Notes under the pieces: generated by a model
The model's database searches: none
What the model was told of the DNA's origin: nothing
What the model saw: the letters and a program-made list of their open reading frames with translations, nothing else
In this document: in pieces, positions 17,245 to 26,302 of the stretch
Position numbering within the stretch: position 1 is the stretch's first letter
How the letters are laid out: each line of letters begins with the position of its first letter
Translations under genes and position numbers: made by a program
DNA from: Pelagimonas phthalicica
GTDB taxonomy: Bacteria; Pseudomonadota; Alphaproteobacteria; Rhodobacterales; Rhodobacteraceae
NCBI RefSeq assembly: GCF_004364805.1
Contig: NZ_SOAP01000001.1
Location: 1-64,000, forward strand
DNA: 64,000 bases
Direction: 5' to 3'

Positions 17245-17272
17245 GCAGGGCGCGTTAATCCGCGCGCCCTGC
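17245..17272 (+). other. Stem-loop between coxL and coxD
   Basis: GCAGGGCGCG (17245-17254) and CGCGCCCTGC (17263-17272) form a perfect 10-bp GC-rich stem with an 8-nt loop in the 46-bp gap after coxL. No U tract follows. It probably reduces read-through or protects the coxMSL message, so that the accessory genes coxDEFG are made in lower amount. Confidence 0.65.
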
Positions 17273-17282
17273 AAACACCATC

Positions 17283-18158
17283 ATGACATGGACCGAATTA
17301 CAGACCTCGCTGGGGGGTGACGGATATGTTGCATCCGATGACCTTGCCGTCGCGCTGCAACTGGCACTGTCTCTGGGCCGCCCCTTGCTATTGGAAGGCG
17401 CGGCAGGTGTGGGCAAAACCGAAGTCGCCCGCGCCCTGGCCACCACCCAAGATGCCAAGCTGATCCGCTTGCAATGCTACGAGGGGTTGGACGCTTCGCA
17501 GGCGATTTATGAATGGAACTATCAGCGCCAATTGCTGACCATTCGAGCCGCGGCCGAAGATGGAGAGACCGGGAAATCGGTCGAGGCCCGGATCTTTTCC
17601 CGCGACTTCCTGCTTGAGCGCCCGCTCTTGGCGGCTATCACCCAAGACACACCGCCCGTTCTGTTGATCGACGAGATCGACCGCGCGGATGAGGAGTTTG
17701 AGGCCTATCTGCTGGAAATCCTGTCGGATTTTCAGGTTTCGATCCCTGAACTGGGCACCATCACAGCCACGTCGCGCCCGATTGTCATCCTGACCTCAAA
17801 CGGCACCCGTGATCTGTCCGACGCGCTGCGGCGGCGGTGTCTTTATACCTATGTCGATTACCCCGACCGCGCGACCGAATTGGCGATCCTCAAGGCCCGC
17901 TGCCCCGAGGTTGAAGCGCAATTGGCGGAGCAGATCATTGGCTTCGTACAAACCCTGCGCAAAGAAGAGCTGGAGAAAGTGCCCGGCATCGCCGAAATGC
18001 TGGATTTTGCTGCGGCGCTGATGGGCTTGGGCATTGCCGATCTCACAAGCTCGCCCGATGTGTTGCAATCGACCCTGACCACCCTGCTGAAAACCCAAAG
18101 CGATCAGGCGCAGATCACTCGTGATGTCGCCGCACGCATCGCGGGCAAGGCCGCATGA
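17283..18158 (+). CDS. coxD: MoxR-type AAA+ ATPase for CO dehydrogenase maturation
   Basis: This 291-residue AAA+ ATPase has Walker A EGAAGVGKTEVARAL at about residue 40, Walker B LLIDEIDRADEEFEAYLLE at about residue 123 and sensor 1 ILTSNGTRDLSDALRRR. In Oligotropha, CoxD acts with CoxE and CoxF to insert sulfur and copper into the [CuSMoO2] cluster of CoxL. Length and neighbours match. No clear Shine-Dalgarno sequence precedes the ATG at 17283, which follows a stem-loop. The 3' end overlaps coxE by 4 bp. Confidence 0.93.
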   Translation: MTWTELQTSLGGDGYVASDDLAVALQLALSLGRPLLLEGAAGVGKTEVARALATTQDAKLIRLQCYEGLDASQAIYEWNYQRQLLTIRAAAEDGETGKSVEARIFSRDFLLERPLLAAITQDTPPVLLIDEIDRADEEFEAYLLEILSDFQVSIPELGTITATSRPIVILTSNGTRDLSDALRRRCLYTYVDYPDRATELAILKARCPEVEAQLAEQIIGFVQTLRKEELEKVPGIAEMLDFAAALMGLGIADLTSSPDVLQSTLTTLLKTQSDQAQITRDVAARIAGKAA

Positions 18159-19342
18159 GCCGGGTCACGAAATTCGCCTCGCGCGATCCCGGGCCCACGG
18201 CGCGGGTGGTGGGGTTTGTCGCCCATCTGCGCGAAAACGGTCTACGTTTGGGGGTGGGTGAGGCCGAGCTCGCCTTGCGCGGGTTGGCCCAAACGCGGGC
18301 GGTGACCCATCAAGATTGCCGCCGTACCCTGCGCGCCATCTGCACCGGCTGTAAAGACGAAATCGAGCGGTTTGACGCCTTGTTTGACGCCTATTGGCTG
18401 GATGCCGGGCGGGTCAAACAAAAGGTCATTCCCAAACCGCAAACCCCGATCAATGACAGCGTGCATTCCAACCGCGACCGCGCTGAGCAAGACGCGCAAA
18501 GCGGCTTATCTGGCTCGGCCACCGCTCCGGATGATGGCCAGGGTGAGGCCGATGGCGATGGCACCGGCAAGCTGATCGCCACAATGCAACGCCAGCTGTC
18601 GCGTCAGGATCTGCGCGACCTTGTCCGCCCCGAAGACATTGCCGCTGCGGAAAAGGTTGCGCTCAGGCTTGGCGCGGCCTTGCGTGATCAAAGATCCCGC
18701 CGCCGCATAGCCGCGTGCAAAGGGGATCGCCTGCATTTTCGCAAAACCATCCGCCGCAGTTTGGCCACTGGGGGCGAGCCGCTGCATCTTTTGCGCAAAC
18801 GCCGCCCGGATCGTCAGCGCAAGATTGTGGCCCTGTGTGACGTATCGGGATCCATGAGCCTTTACGCCCAGGTGTTTCTGGCCTTTCTTGCCGGGCTCAT
18901 GCGGGCCGACAAAGATGCGGATGCCTACCTGTTTCACACCCGCCTTGTGCGCATCACCGAGGCCCTGCGCGACAAAGACACGATGCGCGCCATTGGCCGT
19001 ATGTCCATGATGGCGGACGGGTTTGGCGGAGGTTCCAAGATCGGACCGTCGCTGCAACGCTTTGCCGACACCTATGCCAAACGCTTTGTCGATGGGCGCA
19101 GCGTGGTGATGATCCTGTCCGATGGCTATGACACCAGCCCGCCCGAAGAACTGAGCAAAGCCTTGCAAAAGCTGAAGAAACGCGGCTGCACGATCATCTG
19201 GCTGAACCCCCTTAAGGGATGGAAAGACTATGCGCCCATCGCCTCGGGCATGGCCGCTGCCCTGCCCTGGCTTGACCTGTTTCAACCCGCCAACACTCTG
19301 GCCGATCTGGCCAGTCTCGAAAAGGAGCTTGCCGCCCTATGA
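18155..19342 (+). CDS. coxE: VWA-domain protein CoxE
   Basis: This 395-residue partner of the AAA+ protein has a C-terminal von Willebrand factor A domain. The MIDAS motif is CDVSGSMSLY (about residue 230), with a later ILSDGYDTSPPEE. The N-terminal half is rich in charged residues, with the conserved R(T)LRAICTGCKDEIERFDALFDAYW-like segment split here as RAICTGCKDEIERF and DALFDAYW. MoxR/VWA pairs work as metal or cofactor insertion machines; in cox operons this one serves maturation of the CuMo site. It overlaps both coxD and coxF by 4 bp. Confidence 0.92.
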   Translation: MSRVTKFASRDPGPTARVVGFVAHLRENGLRLGVGEAELALRGLAQTRAVTHQDCRRTLRAICTGCKDEIERFDALFDAYWLDAGRVKQKVIPKPQTPINDSVHSNRDRAEQDAQSGLSGSATAPDDGQGEADGDGTGKLIATMQRQLSRQDLRDLVRPEDIAAAEKVALRLGAALRDQRSRRRIAACKGDRLHFRKTIRRSLATGGEPLHLLRKRRPDRQRKIVALCDVSGSMSLYAQVFLAFLAGLMRADKDADAYLFHTRLVRITEALRDKDTMRAIGRMSMMADGFGGGSKIGPSLQRFADTYAKRFVDGRSVVMILSDGYDTSPPEELSKALQKLKKRGCTIIWLNPLKGWKDYAPIASGMAAALPWLDLFQPANTLADLASLEKELAAL

Positions 19343-20136
19343 AACCGCAAACCATCCTGGATTTCGAATTCGGCAAAGTTGTTGAGGAGCTTGGCGCGCG
19401 CCAACAACCTTTTGCCTGCGCCACAATTGTGCGCTCCAGCGGCGCGACCGCGGCCAAGGCCGGGGCCAAAGCCATCTTGGCAGCTGATGGCACCATCCTG
19501 CATGGCTGGCTCGGCGGCGGTTGCACCCGTGGCGCTGTGAAACGATTTGCCGTGCAGGCGCTGAAAGATGGCAAACCGCAAATGGTTTCCATCGCGCCAG
19601 AAGAGCAGCTAGAGGCGCTGGGGGTCGCGCCGGGGGATGAGGTCGATGGCACCCATTTTGCCCGCAATGGCTGCCCCTCTCGCGGCACGATCGATGTGTT
19701 CATCGAACCCTATTTGCCGCAGGCGGAATTGGTGATTCTGGGGGCTTCGCCCGTGGCCAGAGCGCTGGCATCTCTGGCCCCCTCCCTTCATTGGAGCGTC
19801 ACAGACAGTGTGACCGCCAAAACCGCCCCCGCACAGCAGCAAGTCATCGTCATTGCCACCCAAGGCCAAGGTGATCTGGATGCGTTAAAATCCGCCCTGT
19901 CTGGAACGCCCGACTATGTTGCCTTTGTCGGCAGCGCACGGAAATACGCGATGCTGGCGGACAAATTGTCAGAGGTCGGCTTTCCCGACGCAGCCATCCA
20001 GGCGGTGAACTCCCCGGCTGGTTTGAACCTTGGTGCAATCACACCCGAGGAAATCGCTCTCTCGATCCTCGCGCAACTGGTGCAGCACCGCCGCCAAAAC
20101 ACCCAACCCGGAACCGAACAAGTCACGGACGTTTGA
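19339..20136 (+). CDS. coxF: XdhC/CoxI-family maturation protein CoxF
   Basis: This 265-residue XdhC-family protein has the N-terminal CATIVRSSGATAAKAGAKAI and GWLGGGCTRGAVKR. The C-terminal Rossmann-like half has LVILGASPVARALASLAP and YVAFVGSARK, and it ends in the conserved NSPAGLNLGAITPEEIALSILA. XdhC relatives bind the molybdenum cofactor and assist sulfuration before insertion; in cox clusters this role is assigned to CoxF. It overlaps coxE by 4 bp and is followed by a small ORF and coxG. Confidence 0.9.
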   Translation: MKPQTILDFEFGKVVEELGARQQPFACATIVRSSGATAAKAGAKAILAADGTILHGWLGGGCTRGAVKRFAVQALKDGKPQMVSIAPEEQLEALGVAPGDEVDGTHFARNGCPSRGTIDVFIEPYLPQAELVILGASPVARALASLAPSLHWSVTDSVTAKTAPAQQQVIVIATQGQGDLDALKSALSGTPDYVAFVGSARKYAMLADKLSEVGFPDAAIQAVNSPAGLNLGAITPEEIALSILAQLVQHRRQNTQPGTEQVTDV

Positions 20137-20147
20137 AAGGAACCCAC

Positions 20148-20249
20148 ATGGCAGCCCTGAAATCTCTCTTCTCTCGTCTTGGTCGCAAAATGGCGATGAA
20201 ACCCGAACAGGCCGAATTGATCGCAAAAATCAAATTTCCCTGTTGTTAA
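20148..20249 (+). CDS. 33-residue small protein between coxF and coxG
   Basis: A short frame begins with ATG at 20148, 11 bp after coxF and preceded by GAAAGGA, and ends in TAA at 20247-20249, 11 bp before coxG. It encodes 33 residues: a basic amphipathic N-terminus (KSLFSRLGRK), MKPEQAELIAKIK and a C-terminal FPCC. It is below usual gene-calling limits, but the ribosome-binding site, the tight spacing on both sides and the vicinal C-terminal cysteines suggest that it is real. Metal or thiol chemistry in Cu/S insertion is a possible role; no function is known to me. The alternative is fortuitous spacer. Confidence 0.6.
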   Translation: MAALKSLFSRLGRKMAMKPEQAELIAKIKFPCC

Positions 20250-20260
20250 AAGGAAAAAAC

Positions 20261-20713
20261 ATGGAACTTTCAGATGAAATCACCATCGCAGCGCCGCTTG
20301 AGCAGGTCTATGCCGCGTTGAACGACCCAGAGGTGCTGCAAAAATGTATTCCCGGCTGCGAGGAACTCATCAAGCATAGCGATACCGATTTGGAAGCCAA
20401 AGTCGTGCTTAAGGTCGGGCCGGTCAAAGCCAGATTTGGCGGCACTGTCGAACTGGATACCAGCGGCGCACCCAACGCCTTTTCCCTGACAGGTCAAGGG
20501 AATGGCGGCGCAGCAGGTCATGCCAAAGGCGGGGCCGATGTCACCCTGACCGCTGATGGCGACACAACGATTCTGCGCTATGACGCCAAGGCCGACATTG
20601 GCGGCAAGATCGCCCAGCTTGGCAGCCGCTTGATCCAAAGCACGGCCAAGAAACTGGCGGCGAAATTCTTCAAATCCTTCGCGGATCACTTTTCCGAAGA
20701 AATTGCAGCCTAG
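20261..20713 (+). CDS. coxG: CoxG, SRPBCC-family membrane-association protein
   Basis: This 150-residue SRPBCC (START-like) protein begins MELSDEITIAAPLEQVYAAL and has the family-typical DPEVLQKCIPGCEEL and the C-terminal GGKIAQLGSRLIQSTAKKL. CoxG is described as recruiting CO dehydrogenase to the cytoplasmic membrane, near the respiratory chain, and as a quinone-binding helper in related organisms. The start ATG at 20261 has AAAAGGAAAAAAC upstream. A longer in-frame extension upstream overlaps coxF and the small ORF and is rejected. It is the last recognisable cox gene here. Confidence 0.92.
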   Translation: MELSDEITIAAPLEQVYAALNDPEVLQKCIPGCEELIKHSDTDLEAKVVLKVGPVKARFGGTVELDTSGAPNAFSLTGQGNGGAAGHAKGGADVTLTADGDTTILRYDAKADIGGKIAQLGSRLIQSTAKKLAAKFFKSFADHFSEEIAA

Positions 20714-20779
20714 GGGCAGCAAAGCATACAGAACGAGTGGCGGCCCAGGTTGCACAAGCAAAGTTTTAGGGCCGCCCCT
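20712..20779 (+). terminator. Possible terminator structure after coxG
   Basis: GGCGGCCC (20739-20746) and GGGCCGCC (20769-20776) are perfect inverted repeats; an outer pair AGGGGC (20712-20717) and GCCCCT (20774-20779) competes with them. The loops are long and no U tract follows, so only the repeats are certain. It lies between coxG and the rhomboid gene. Confidence 0.35.
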
Positions 20780-20813
20780 TGCGCAGTTCCGCCGAGCGCA
20801 TCATCTTGGCTTC

Positions 20814-21413
20814 ATGATGAAAACCGAAATCAACCGCACCGTTGTCACCAGAATGATAGCCCTGTTTGGCTTTGTGGCAGCGCTTTGGGTGATCCAAGCG
20901 CTGAACTGGGCGACGGGCTATTGGTTCAACACGCTCTTTGGGCTGATCCCGCGACATGTCTCAGGCTTGGATGGCATCTTGGGGATGCCGCTATTGCATG
21001 GCAGTTTTGCGCATTTGATTTCTAACACGGCACCGCTGCTGATGCTGGGCGGGCTCTTGGTCACTACGGCCACCCGAGCCCTGGTGGCGGTGAATGCCTG
21101 TATTATCCTGCTCGGCGGACTTCTGGTTTGGGTTTTCGGCAGTACCGCCATCCATATCGGTGCCTCGGGGCTGGTGTTTGGCTGGTTCGGCTTTCTCATA
21201 GCGCGCGGCCTCGTCGATCGCTCAATGGTCACACTCGGGGCCGCTCTGATTGTCGGCTTGCTTTACGGGTCGATCATATGGGGTGTCCTGCCGGGGCAAC
21301 CCGGTGTGTCCTGGGAGGCCCATTTGTTCGGAGCCTTGGCCGGGGTGGTCGCCGCCATCGCCATTCGAACCCATGTCCACGCCCCGCGCGTGACGGGCAT
21401 TCGAAACCGCTAG
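20814..21413 (+). CDS. Rhomboid-family intramembrane serine protease
   Basis: This 199-residue polytopic membrane protein of the rhomboid family has the catalytic Ser in HIGASGLVFGWFGF and the catalytic His in WEAHLFGALAGVVAA. LLHGSFAHLISNTAPLLMLGG corresponds to the conserved HxxxHxxxN segment. Several hydrophobic helices are evident. The start is ATG at 20814 or 20817; the frame extends upstream without support. It stands alone between the convergent cox and hup/hyp regions, and its substrate cannot be inferred. Confidence 0.88.
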   Translation: MMKTEINRTVVTRMIALFGFVAALWVIQALNWATGYWFNTLFGLIPRHVSGLDGILGMPLLHGSFAHLISNTAPLLMLGGLLVTTATRALVAVNACIILLGGLLVWVFGSTAIHIGASGLVFGWFGFLIARGLVDRSMVTLGAALIVGLLYGSIIWGVLPGQPGVSWEAHLFGALAGVVAAIAIRTHVHAPRVTGIRNR

Positions 21414-21435
21414 ATGCCAGTGCCGCGCGGTCCAA

Positions 21436-21475
21436 AGGGGTTTGGAAACAGTCGCGGGTTTTCACCAAAACCCCT
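21436..21475. terminator. Bidirectional terminator between rhomboid gene and hypE
   Basis: AGGGGTTTGG (21436-21445) pairs with CCAAAACCCCT (21465-21475), with one bulged A. An inner pair, AAAC (21446-21449) with GTTT (21458-21461), lengthens the stem. It lies in the 60-bp space between the convergent rhomboid gene and hypE and reaches into the hypE stop codon, as expected for a shared terminator. Confidence 0.6.
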
Positions 21476-22511
21476 AGCAAATCCTTGGCAATTGCTCGCC
21501 AACCAACATGTCAACGATACGTGCGCCACCGAACAGTGTGCGCATGGTGACGCGCCCAGGTGTTCCGTCAAGAACCTTACCGATCACACAGGCGTCACGC
21601 CCCTCGGGCAAGGCGCGCATCGCTGCAAGGGCGGCCTCGGCCTGATCCTCCGGGACAACCAGTGCCAGCGTGCCCTCATTGGCAAGGTAGAGCGGATCAA
21701 GGCCCAAGATCTCGCACATGCCTTTGACTTCCTTGCGCAAAGGCAAATTCGTTTCGTCAATTTCGATGGATAACCCGGCGGCTTCGGCCAATTCGTTCAG
21801 CACCGAGGCGACACCGCCACGGGTCGCGTCCCGCGCCGCGCGAACACCGGGGGCCGCCGCCAGAACAGCCTCAACCAGATGTCCCAAACCTGCGCAATCC
21901 GATGTGACCTCGGATGACAGCGCCATATCCCCCCGGGCCGCAAGGATGGCAGCCCCGTGATCGCCCAATTTGCCATTCACCAACACCACATCCCCGGCAC
22001 GAATATTCTCGGCCAGCAGATTGCGCCCCGGCGGGATCACTCCCACTCCGGCTGTGGTGACAAAGACCTTATCCGCCATACCCCGGCCAACAACCTTGGT
22101 ATCGCCAGTCACGATCTTGACGCCCGCCTTGTCAGCCTCGGCCTTCATCGAGGCGACAATCCGGCGCAGCAGGGCGACTTCGGTGCCCTCTTCGATGATA
22201 AACGCAGCAGAGAGCCACAAGGGCCGCGCGCCCCCAACGGCCAGGTCATTGACCGTCCCACATACAGCAATCTTGCCGATATCTCCGCCTGGAAATTCGA
22301 CCGGATCAACCACAAAACTGTCGGTGGTAAAGGCCAGACGGGCGCCCGGCTCTTGTAGCGCGGCCTCGCTCAGGCGGGCCTGATCCTCGCGGCTTTCCGG
22401 AGCGAAAACCGAGGTAAAGACGGTGTCGATCAAGTCGCGCATCGCTTTGCCACCGCCACCATGGGCAAGCGTTACCTTTTCGTCGCGCATGGTTCTAGCG
22501 ATCATGTTCAT
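21474..22511 (-). CDS. hypE: Hydrogenase maturation protein HypE
   Basis: This 345-residue PurM-like ATPase dehydrates the carbamoyl group on its own C-terminal Cys to a thiocyanate, the source of the CN ligands of the NiFe site. The essential C-terminus is present: the protein ends PRIC. VTLAHGGGGKAMRDLI at the N-terminus, FTTDSFVVDPVEFPGGDIGKI and VNDLAVGGARPLWLS are diagnostic. It is the last gene of the long leftward hup/hyp operon, 8 bp after hypD. Confidence 0.96.
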   Translation of the reverse strand: MNMIARTMRDEKVTLAHGGGGKAMRDLIDTVFTSVFAPESREDQARLSEAALQEPGARLAFTTDSFVVDPVEFPGGDIGKIAVCGTVNDLAVGGARPLWLSAAFIIEEGTEVALLRRIVASMKAEADKAGVKIVTGDTKVVGRGMADKVFVTTAGVGVIPPGRNLLAENIRAGDVVLVNGKLGDHGAAILAARGDMALSSEVTSDCAGLGHLVEAVLAAAPGVRAARDATRGGVASVLNELAEAAGLSIEIDETNLPLRKEVKGMCEILGLDPLYLANEGTLALVVPEDQAEAALAAMRALPEGRDACVIGKVLDGTPGRVTMRTLFGGARIVDMLVGEQLPRIC

Positions 22512-22519
22512 AACGTCCC

Positions 22520-23662
22520 CTACTCTGCCGCTTCTACAGCGCGCGCACCGCCATATTGGTAATAGGCCGCGCAGGCCCCTTCGGAACTCACCATCAATGC
22601 GCCAAGCGGCATTTCCGGCGTGCAGCCTTTGCCGAATTGCGGGCAGGCAACGGGTTTCATCCGGCCCGTCATGACCGCTCCGCAGGAGCAGCCTTCGGGT
22701 TCTTCGACGATGCGGCGTTCGGCCCCGTAGCCGATGTTGAATTTTTCCTCGGCATCAAAGGCCGCGTATGTGTCGCGGATGCGCAACCCGCTGGCATCAA
22801 TCTCGCCCAAACCGCGCCATTCAAAGCTGGGCCGGGCCTCGTAGACGTCATCGATCGCGGCCAGAGACACCGCATTGCCATGTTCCGGCACAACGCGCGA
22901 ATATTGGTTTTCGATCTCGCAACGGCCGTCGCGGATCTGTTCCAGCACCATCAGGACCGATTGCAACAGATCCAGCGGCTCAAACCCGGCGACGACCAAA
23001 GGTTTGCCGTAATCTTCTGCAATGAAATCATAGGGGTGTACGCCAATAACCATCGAGACATGGCCCGGTCCCACGAATCCATCAAGAACCATATGCGGGT
23101 CATCCAGCAAGGCTTTGATCGGGGGCGGCACGGTGATGTGATTGCAAAAGACCGAAAAGTTGCCCAGCTCCTCACGCGCCGCCTGCTGGATCGACAAGGC
23201 GGTCGAGGGCGTCGTTGTCTCAAACCCGAGGCCAAAGAACACCACTTCGCGGTCCGGATTGCGGCGGGCAATTTCAAGCGCATCCAGGGGCGAATAGACC
23301 ATGCGGATATCGGCCCCGTCGGCCTTGGCCTGCATTAGCGATTTTTGGGTGCCCGGAACGCGCATCGCATCGCCAAAGGTGGTAAAGATCACCTCGGGCC
23401 GTTCGGCCAGTTCGATGCATTCGTCCACCCGGCTCATCGGCAGAACACAAACCGGGCAACCGGGGCCATGGATGAATTCGATCCCCTCCGGAGTGAGCTT
23501 GTCCAACCCGTAGCGGAAAATCGCATGGGTGTGGCCGCCGCAAATCTCCATGATATGCACAGGATTATCGGCGGTTGCTCCGATCTCGCCGACCACTTTG
23601 GTGATTTCATCCAGAACGGCGCGGGCTGCGACGGGGTCGCGGAATTCCTCTGCATATTTCAT
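22520..23662 (-). CDS. hypD: Hydrogenase maturation protein HypD
   Basis: This 380-residue iron-sulfur protein acts with HypC as the scaffold on which Fe(CN)2CO is assembled. Conserved elements are MEICGGHTHAIFRYG, GPGCPVCVLP, FFGLGFETTTPSTA and the C-terminal cysteine-rich part (EPEGCSCGAVMTGRMKPV, CPQFGKGCTPEMPLGALMVSSEGACAAYY). The start ATG at 23662 overlaps the hypC stop by 4 bp; the open frame continues upstream across hypC but has no family support. Confidence 0.96.
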   Translation of the reverse strand: MKYAEEFRDPVAARAVLDEITKVVGEIGATADNPVHIMEICGGHTHAIFRYGLDKLTPEGIEFIHGPGCPVCVLPMSRVDECIELAERPEVIFTTFGDAMRVPGTQKSLMQAKADGADIRMVYSPLDALEIARRNPDREVVFFGLGFETTTPSTALSIQQAAREELGNFSVFCNHITVPPPIKALLDDPHMVLDGFVGPGHVSMVIGVHPYDFIAEDYGKPLVVAGFEPLDLLQSVLMVLEQIRDGRCEIENQYSRVVPEHGNAVSLAAIDDVYEARPSFEWRGLGEIDASGLRIRDTYAAFDAEEKFNIGYGAERRIVEEPEGCSCGAVMTGRMKPVACPQFGKGCTPEMPLGALMVSSEGACAAYYQYGGARAVEAAE

Positions 23663-23949
23663 GTGCTGCCCTCCAATGCCGCATCTCCGGCCGCCATTGC
23701 CTCGAGCGTTTCCTGCGCCTCGCCCAAGCCGCGCAGCGCCTCGAGCGTCTTGGCCGCCTCGTCTTCGTCGATTTCGCTCATGGCAAATCCGACATGGATC
23801 AGGGCCCATTTGCCGATCAGGCTCTCAAGTGGCCCTTGAGCGATGCAGGCGGCGTTGACCTCGCGCCGCACGCCCGACACTTCGGCCATCACCATCATGC
23901 GCGCCTCATCGGTCACAGCGACGATCTGGCCCGGAATTCCTAGGCACAT
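23659..23949 (-). CDS. hypC: Hydrogenase maturation chaperone HypC
   Basis: This 96-residue chaperone begins with the family-defining MCLGIPGQIVAV, whose Cys2 is the iron-ligand carrier. It shuttles the Fe(CN)2CO unit from HypD to the large subunit. A paralogue dedicated to the uptake enzyme (HupF) is encoded at 29586-29906. It lies 3 bp after hupR and overlaps hypD. Confidence 0.95.
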   Translation of the reverse strand: MCLGIPGQIVAVTDEARMMVMAEVSGVRREVNAACIAQGPLESLIGKWALIHVGFAMSEIDEDEAAKTLEALRGLGEAQETLEAMAAGDAALEGST

Positions 23950-23952
23950 GCT

Positions 23953-25440
23953 TTAATCCTCCTCGGTTTGGCGTTGTCCAACCTTGCCCGGTTCGACAAT
24001 GCCATATCGCTCAATCTTGGCGCGCAAACCGACCCGGCTTAGGCCCAGTTCGGCCGCTGCGCGGCTTTTGTTCCATTTCAATCTGGTCAGGGTCTCGCGC
24101 AGGATGCGCATTTCGATCTGTTCCACCCGTTCTTTCAGCGTGCCCTCGGACATCAGCACCTGATCGGTCCCGCTGTCGCGCCCGCTATCGGACGGGCTGG
24201 CTTGCAGGATGTGGCGGCTGATCAATTCCGGGCCCAGAATGCTGTCCTGCGAAAAGATCAAGATGCGCACCATCTCGTTTTCAAGCTCGCGCAGATTGCC
24301 CGGCCAATCGTAGCGTTCCAGAAACCGGACCGCGTCATCCGACAAGCCATGTACCGGTTTGCCATGTTCCGCAGCCGCGTCGAAAAGGAAGTTCTGCGCC
24401 AGAATGGCCAGATCATCTTTGCGCACGCGCAAGGGTGGCGTGGCCACGGTGGTTTTGCTGAGCGCATAAAAGAGGTCAGAGCGAAAGCGCCCCTCGACCA
24501 CCTGATGCGCAATATCGTCGGGGGCCGAGGCCAGCAAACGCACATCACTGTTTTCCAACTCGCCCCCGCCAACCGGGCGAAACACGCCTTCGGTCGCGAA
24601 ACGCGCAATCGCCCGCTGCATATGTTGCGACAGGTCGGTCACTCCGCGTAGGAACACCGTGCCTTTGTCCGCCTTGCGCAGAACCCCCATCTTTTGCGTG
24701 GGCCGCCCCGGCACAGCGCCCCGTTTGGCACCAAACAGTTCAATTTCGAGCAAGTCATCATCGACACCGCTGCAATTGACCTCAAAGAACGGGCGATCTG
24801 AGCGTAACGAGCTGTAATGCATCGCCCGCGCCAGCGCCGATTTCTGCGTGCCAGCCTCGCCAATGATCATCACCGAAACGTCGAAACTGGCAAATTGCCG
24901 GGCCTGGGCCACCACACTGTTCATGGGAGAGTTCGGTGCGCGCAGGACTTTCTCAAATCCGAGCCCCTCACGCAGGGCTTTGCGCTGCTCCTCGACCTTG
25001 CTTTCCATGTTGCGCGACAGAAAGCGCATCTCAAGAGCCAGCTGATCATGCTCGCGTGTCAGGCGAAACAGATCAGCGGCGTTTTTGGCGCTCATAAGCA
25101 GGTGATCGGGGTGCCAGGGTTTGGTCAAGAATTGATAGATGCCCGCATCATTGATCGCGGCGATAATGTCATTGGTTTCGGTATAACCGGTGATGATGAT
25201 CCGCACCGTGTCGGGCCAGCGATCCCGTGCTTCGGTCAGAAACTCAACACCGGATTTGCCCGGCATACGCTGATCGCAAAAGATCACCTGAACAAAATGC
25301 TCTTCCATCAACTGGGTCGCATCGTCGGCATTTGTCGCCGTCAGACATTCAAAATCATCCTCAAGCGCCAATCGCATGGCGGCCAGCGAATGTTCTTCGT
25401 CATCGACCAAAAGGATTGTTGGAAGAGCATCTACTGACAT
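23953..25440 (-). CDS. hupR: HupR/HoxA NtrC-type response regulator
   Basis: This 495-residue regulator has an N-terminal receiver domain ([14 protein letters not shown], phospho-acceptor Asp in [10 protein letters not shown], Lys in FLTKPW), a central AAA+ domain and a C-terminal Fis-type HTH ([20 protein letters not shown]). The AAA+ domain is degenerate. Walker A reads GEAGTQKS, the Walker B position reads [11 protein letters not shown] without the acidic pair, and GAFTGA is replaced by GAVPGR. This fits R. capsulatus HupR, which works with the housekeeping sigma factor and does not need sigma-54 or ATP hydrolysis. With HupT and HupUV it forms the H2-sensing circuit controlling hupSL. Confidence 0.93.
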   Translation of the reverse strand: MSVDALPTILLVDDEEHSLAAMRLALEDDFECLTATNADDATQLMEEHFVQVIFCDQRMPGKSGVEFLTEARDRWPDTVRIIITGYTETNDIIAAINDAGIYQFLTKPWHPDHLLMSAKNAADLFRLTREHDQLALEMRFLSRNMESKVEEQRKALREGLGFEKVLRAPNSPMNSVVAQARQFASFDVSVMIIGEAGTQKSALARAMHYSSLRSDRPFFEVNCSGVDDDLLEIELFGAKRGAVPGRPTQKMGVLRKADKGTVFLRGVTDLSQHMQRAIARFATEGVFRPVGGGELENSDVRLLASAPDDIAHQVVEGRFRSDLFYALSKTTVATPPLRVRKDDLAILAQNFLFDAAAEHGKPVHGLSDDAVRFLERYDWPGNLRELENEMVRILIFSQDSILGPELISRHILQASPSDSGRDSGTDQVLMSEGTLKERVEQIEMRILRETLTRLKWNKSRAAAELGLSRVGLRAKIERYGIVEPGKVGQRQTEED

Positions 25441-25444
25441 GAGT

Positions 25445-26302
25445 TTACTCCGCCGCTACCCGGCCCTGCTTGCGCTCAAGACTGCTGCGCAACCAGTTCA
25501 GCCAATTCTCCATGCCTTCGCCGGTGCGCGCAGAGACGCGGATCACTTCGATCCCCGGATTCACGCGGCGCAGGTTCTTTTCGTAAAGATCCAGATCAAC
25601 ATCACAATGCGGCGCAAGATCGACCTTGTTCAGGATGGCAAGGCGCGAGGCGGTGAACATATCGGGGTATTTCAGCGGCTTATCTTCACCCTCAGTCACC
25701 GACAAAATGGCGACCTTGCAATCTTCGCCCAGATCGAACCCAGCCGGGCAAACCAAATTTCCAACATTCTCGATCATCAGAAAAGAGCCGGGGGCAAGCT
25801 CCAGATGCTCCATGGCGTGGCCAACCATATGACCGTCCAGATGGCAGCCTTTGCCGGTATTGACCTGAATGGCCGTGGCCCCGGTGGCGCGGATGCGTTC
25901 GGCGTCATTGGCCGTTTGCTGATCCCCTTCGATCACCGCAAGCGGATGATCCCCAAGCGCCTCGATGGTTTTGCACAACAACGTGGTTTTCCCCGATCCT
26001 GGGGAAGAGACCAGATTGACGGCAAACGCCCCGAGCCCGTTCAAAACGGCGCGGTTGGCATCGGCATAGCGGTCATTCTTGGCCAGAATATCGGTTTCGA
26101 TTTCGATCAAACGTTCCTGCGTCATGCCAGCGACCTCGACGCCCGCAGGCCCCTGACCAAAATGCAAATCCTGCCCGTGATGGGAGTGATCGTGATTATG
26201 GTGATGATGCCCGTCATGATCATGGCTAGGGTCATGCGCGTGATCGTGCGAATGGCTATGCCCCTCGACACTGGCTGTTCCACATCCACAAACAGTACAC
26301 AT
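25445..26302 (-). CDS. hypB: Hydrogenase nickel incorporation GTPase HypB
   Basis: This 285-residue GTPase delivers Ni to the large subunit together with HypA. It starts [10 protein letters not shown], giving the N-terminal Cys-x-x-Cys-Gly-Cys Ni site, followed by a His-rich nickel-storage stretch at about residues 15-45. The GTPase elements include the P-loop [26 protein letters not shown], the metal-binding [11 protein letters not shown] and LNKVDLAPH. The ATG at 26302 overlaps the hypA stop; a GTG one codon upstream is possible. Confidence 0.96.
   Translation of the reverse strand: MCTVCGCGTASVEGHSHSHDHAHDPSHDHDGHHHHNHDHSHHGQDLHFGQGPAGVEVAGMTQERLIEIETDILAKNDRYADANRAVLNGLGAFAVNLVSSPGSGKTTLLCKTIEALGDHPLAVIEGDQQTANDAERIRATGATAIQVNTGKGCHLDGHMVGHAMEHLELAPGSFLMIENVGNLVCPAGFDLGEDCKVAILSVTEGEDKPLKYPDMFTASRLAILNKVDLAPHCDVDLDLYEKNLRRVNPGIEVIRVSARTGEGMENWLNWLRSSLERKQGRVAAE

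Noticed and set aside
24500-24900. HupR as a sigma-54 activator
   Set aside because: The GAFTGA and ATPase motifs are degenerate and no -24/-12 promoter was found upstream of hupS.
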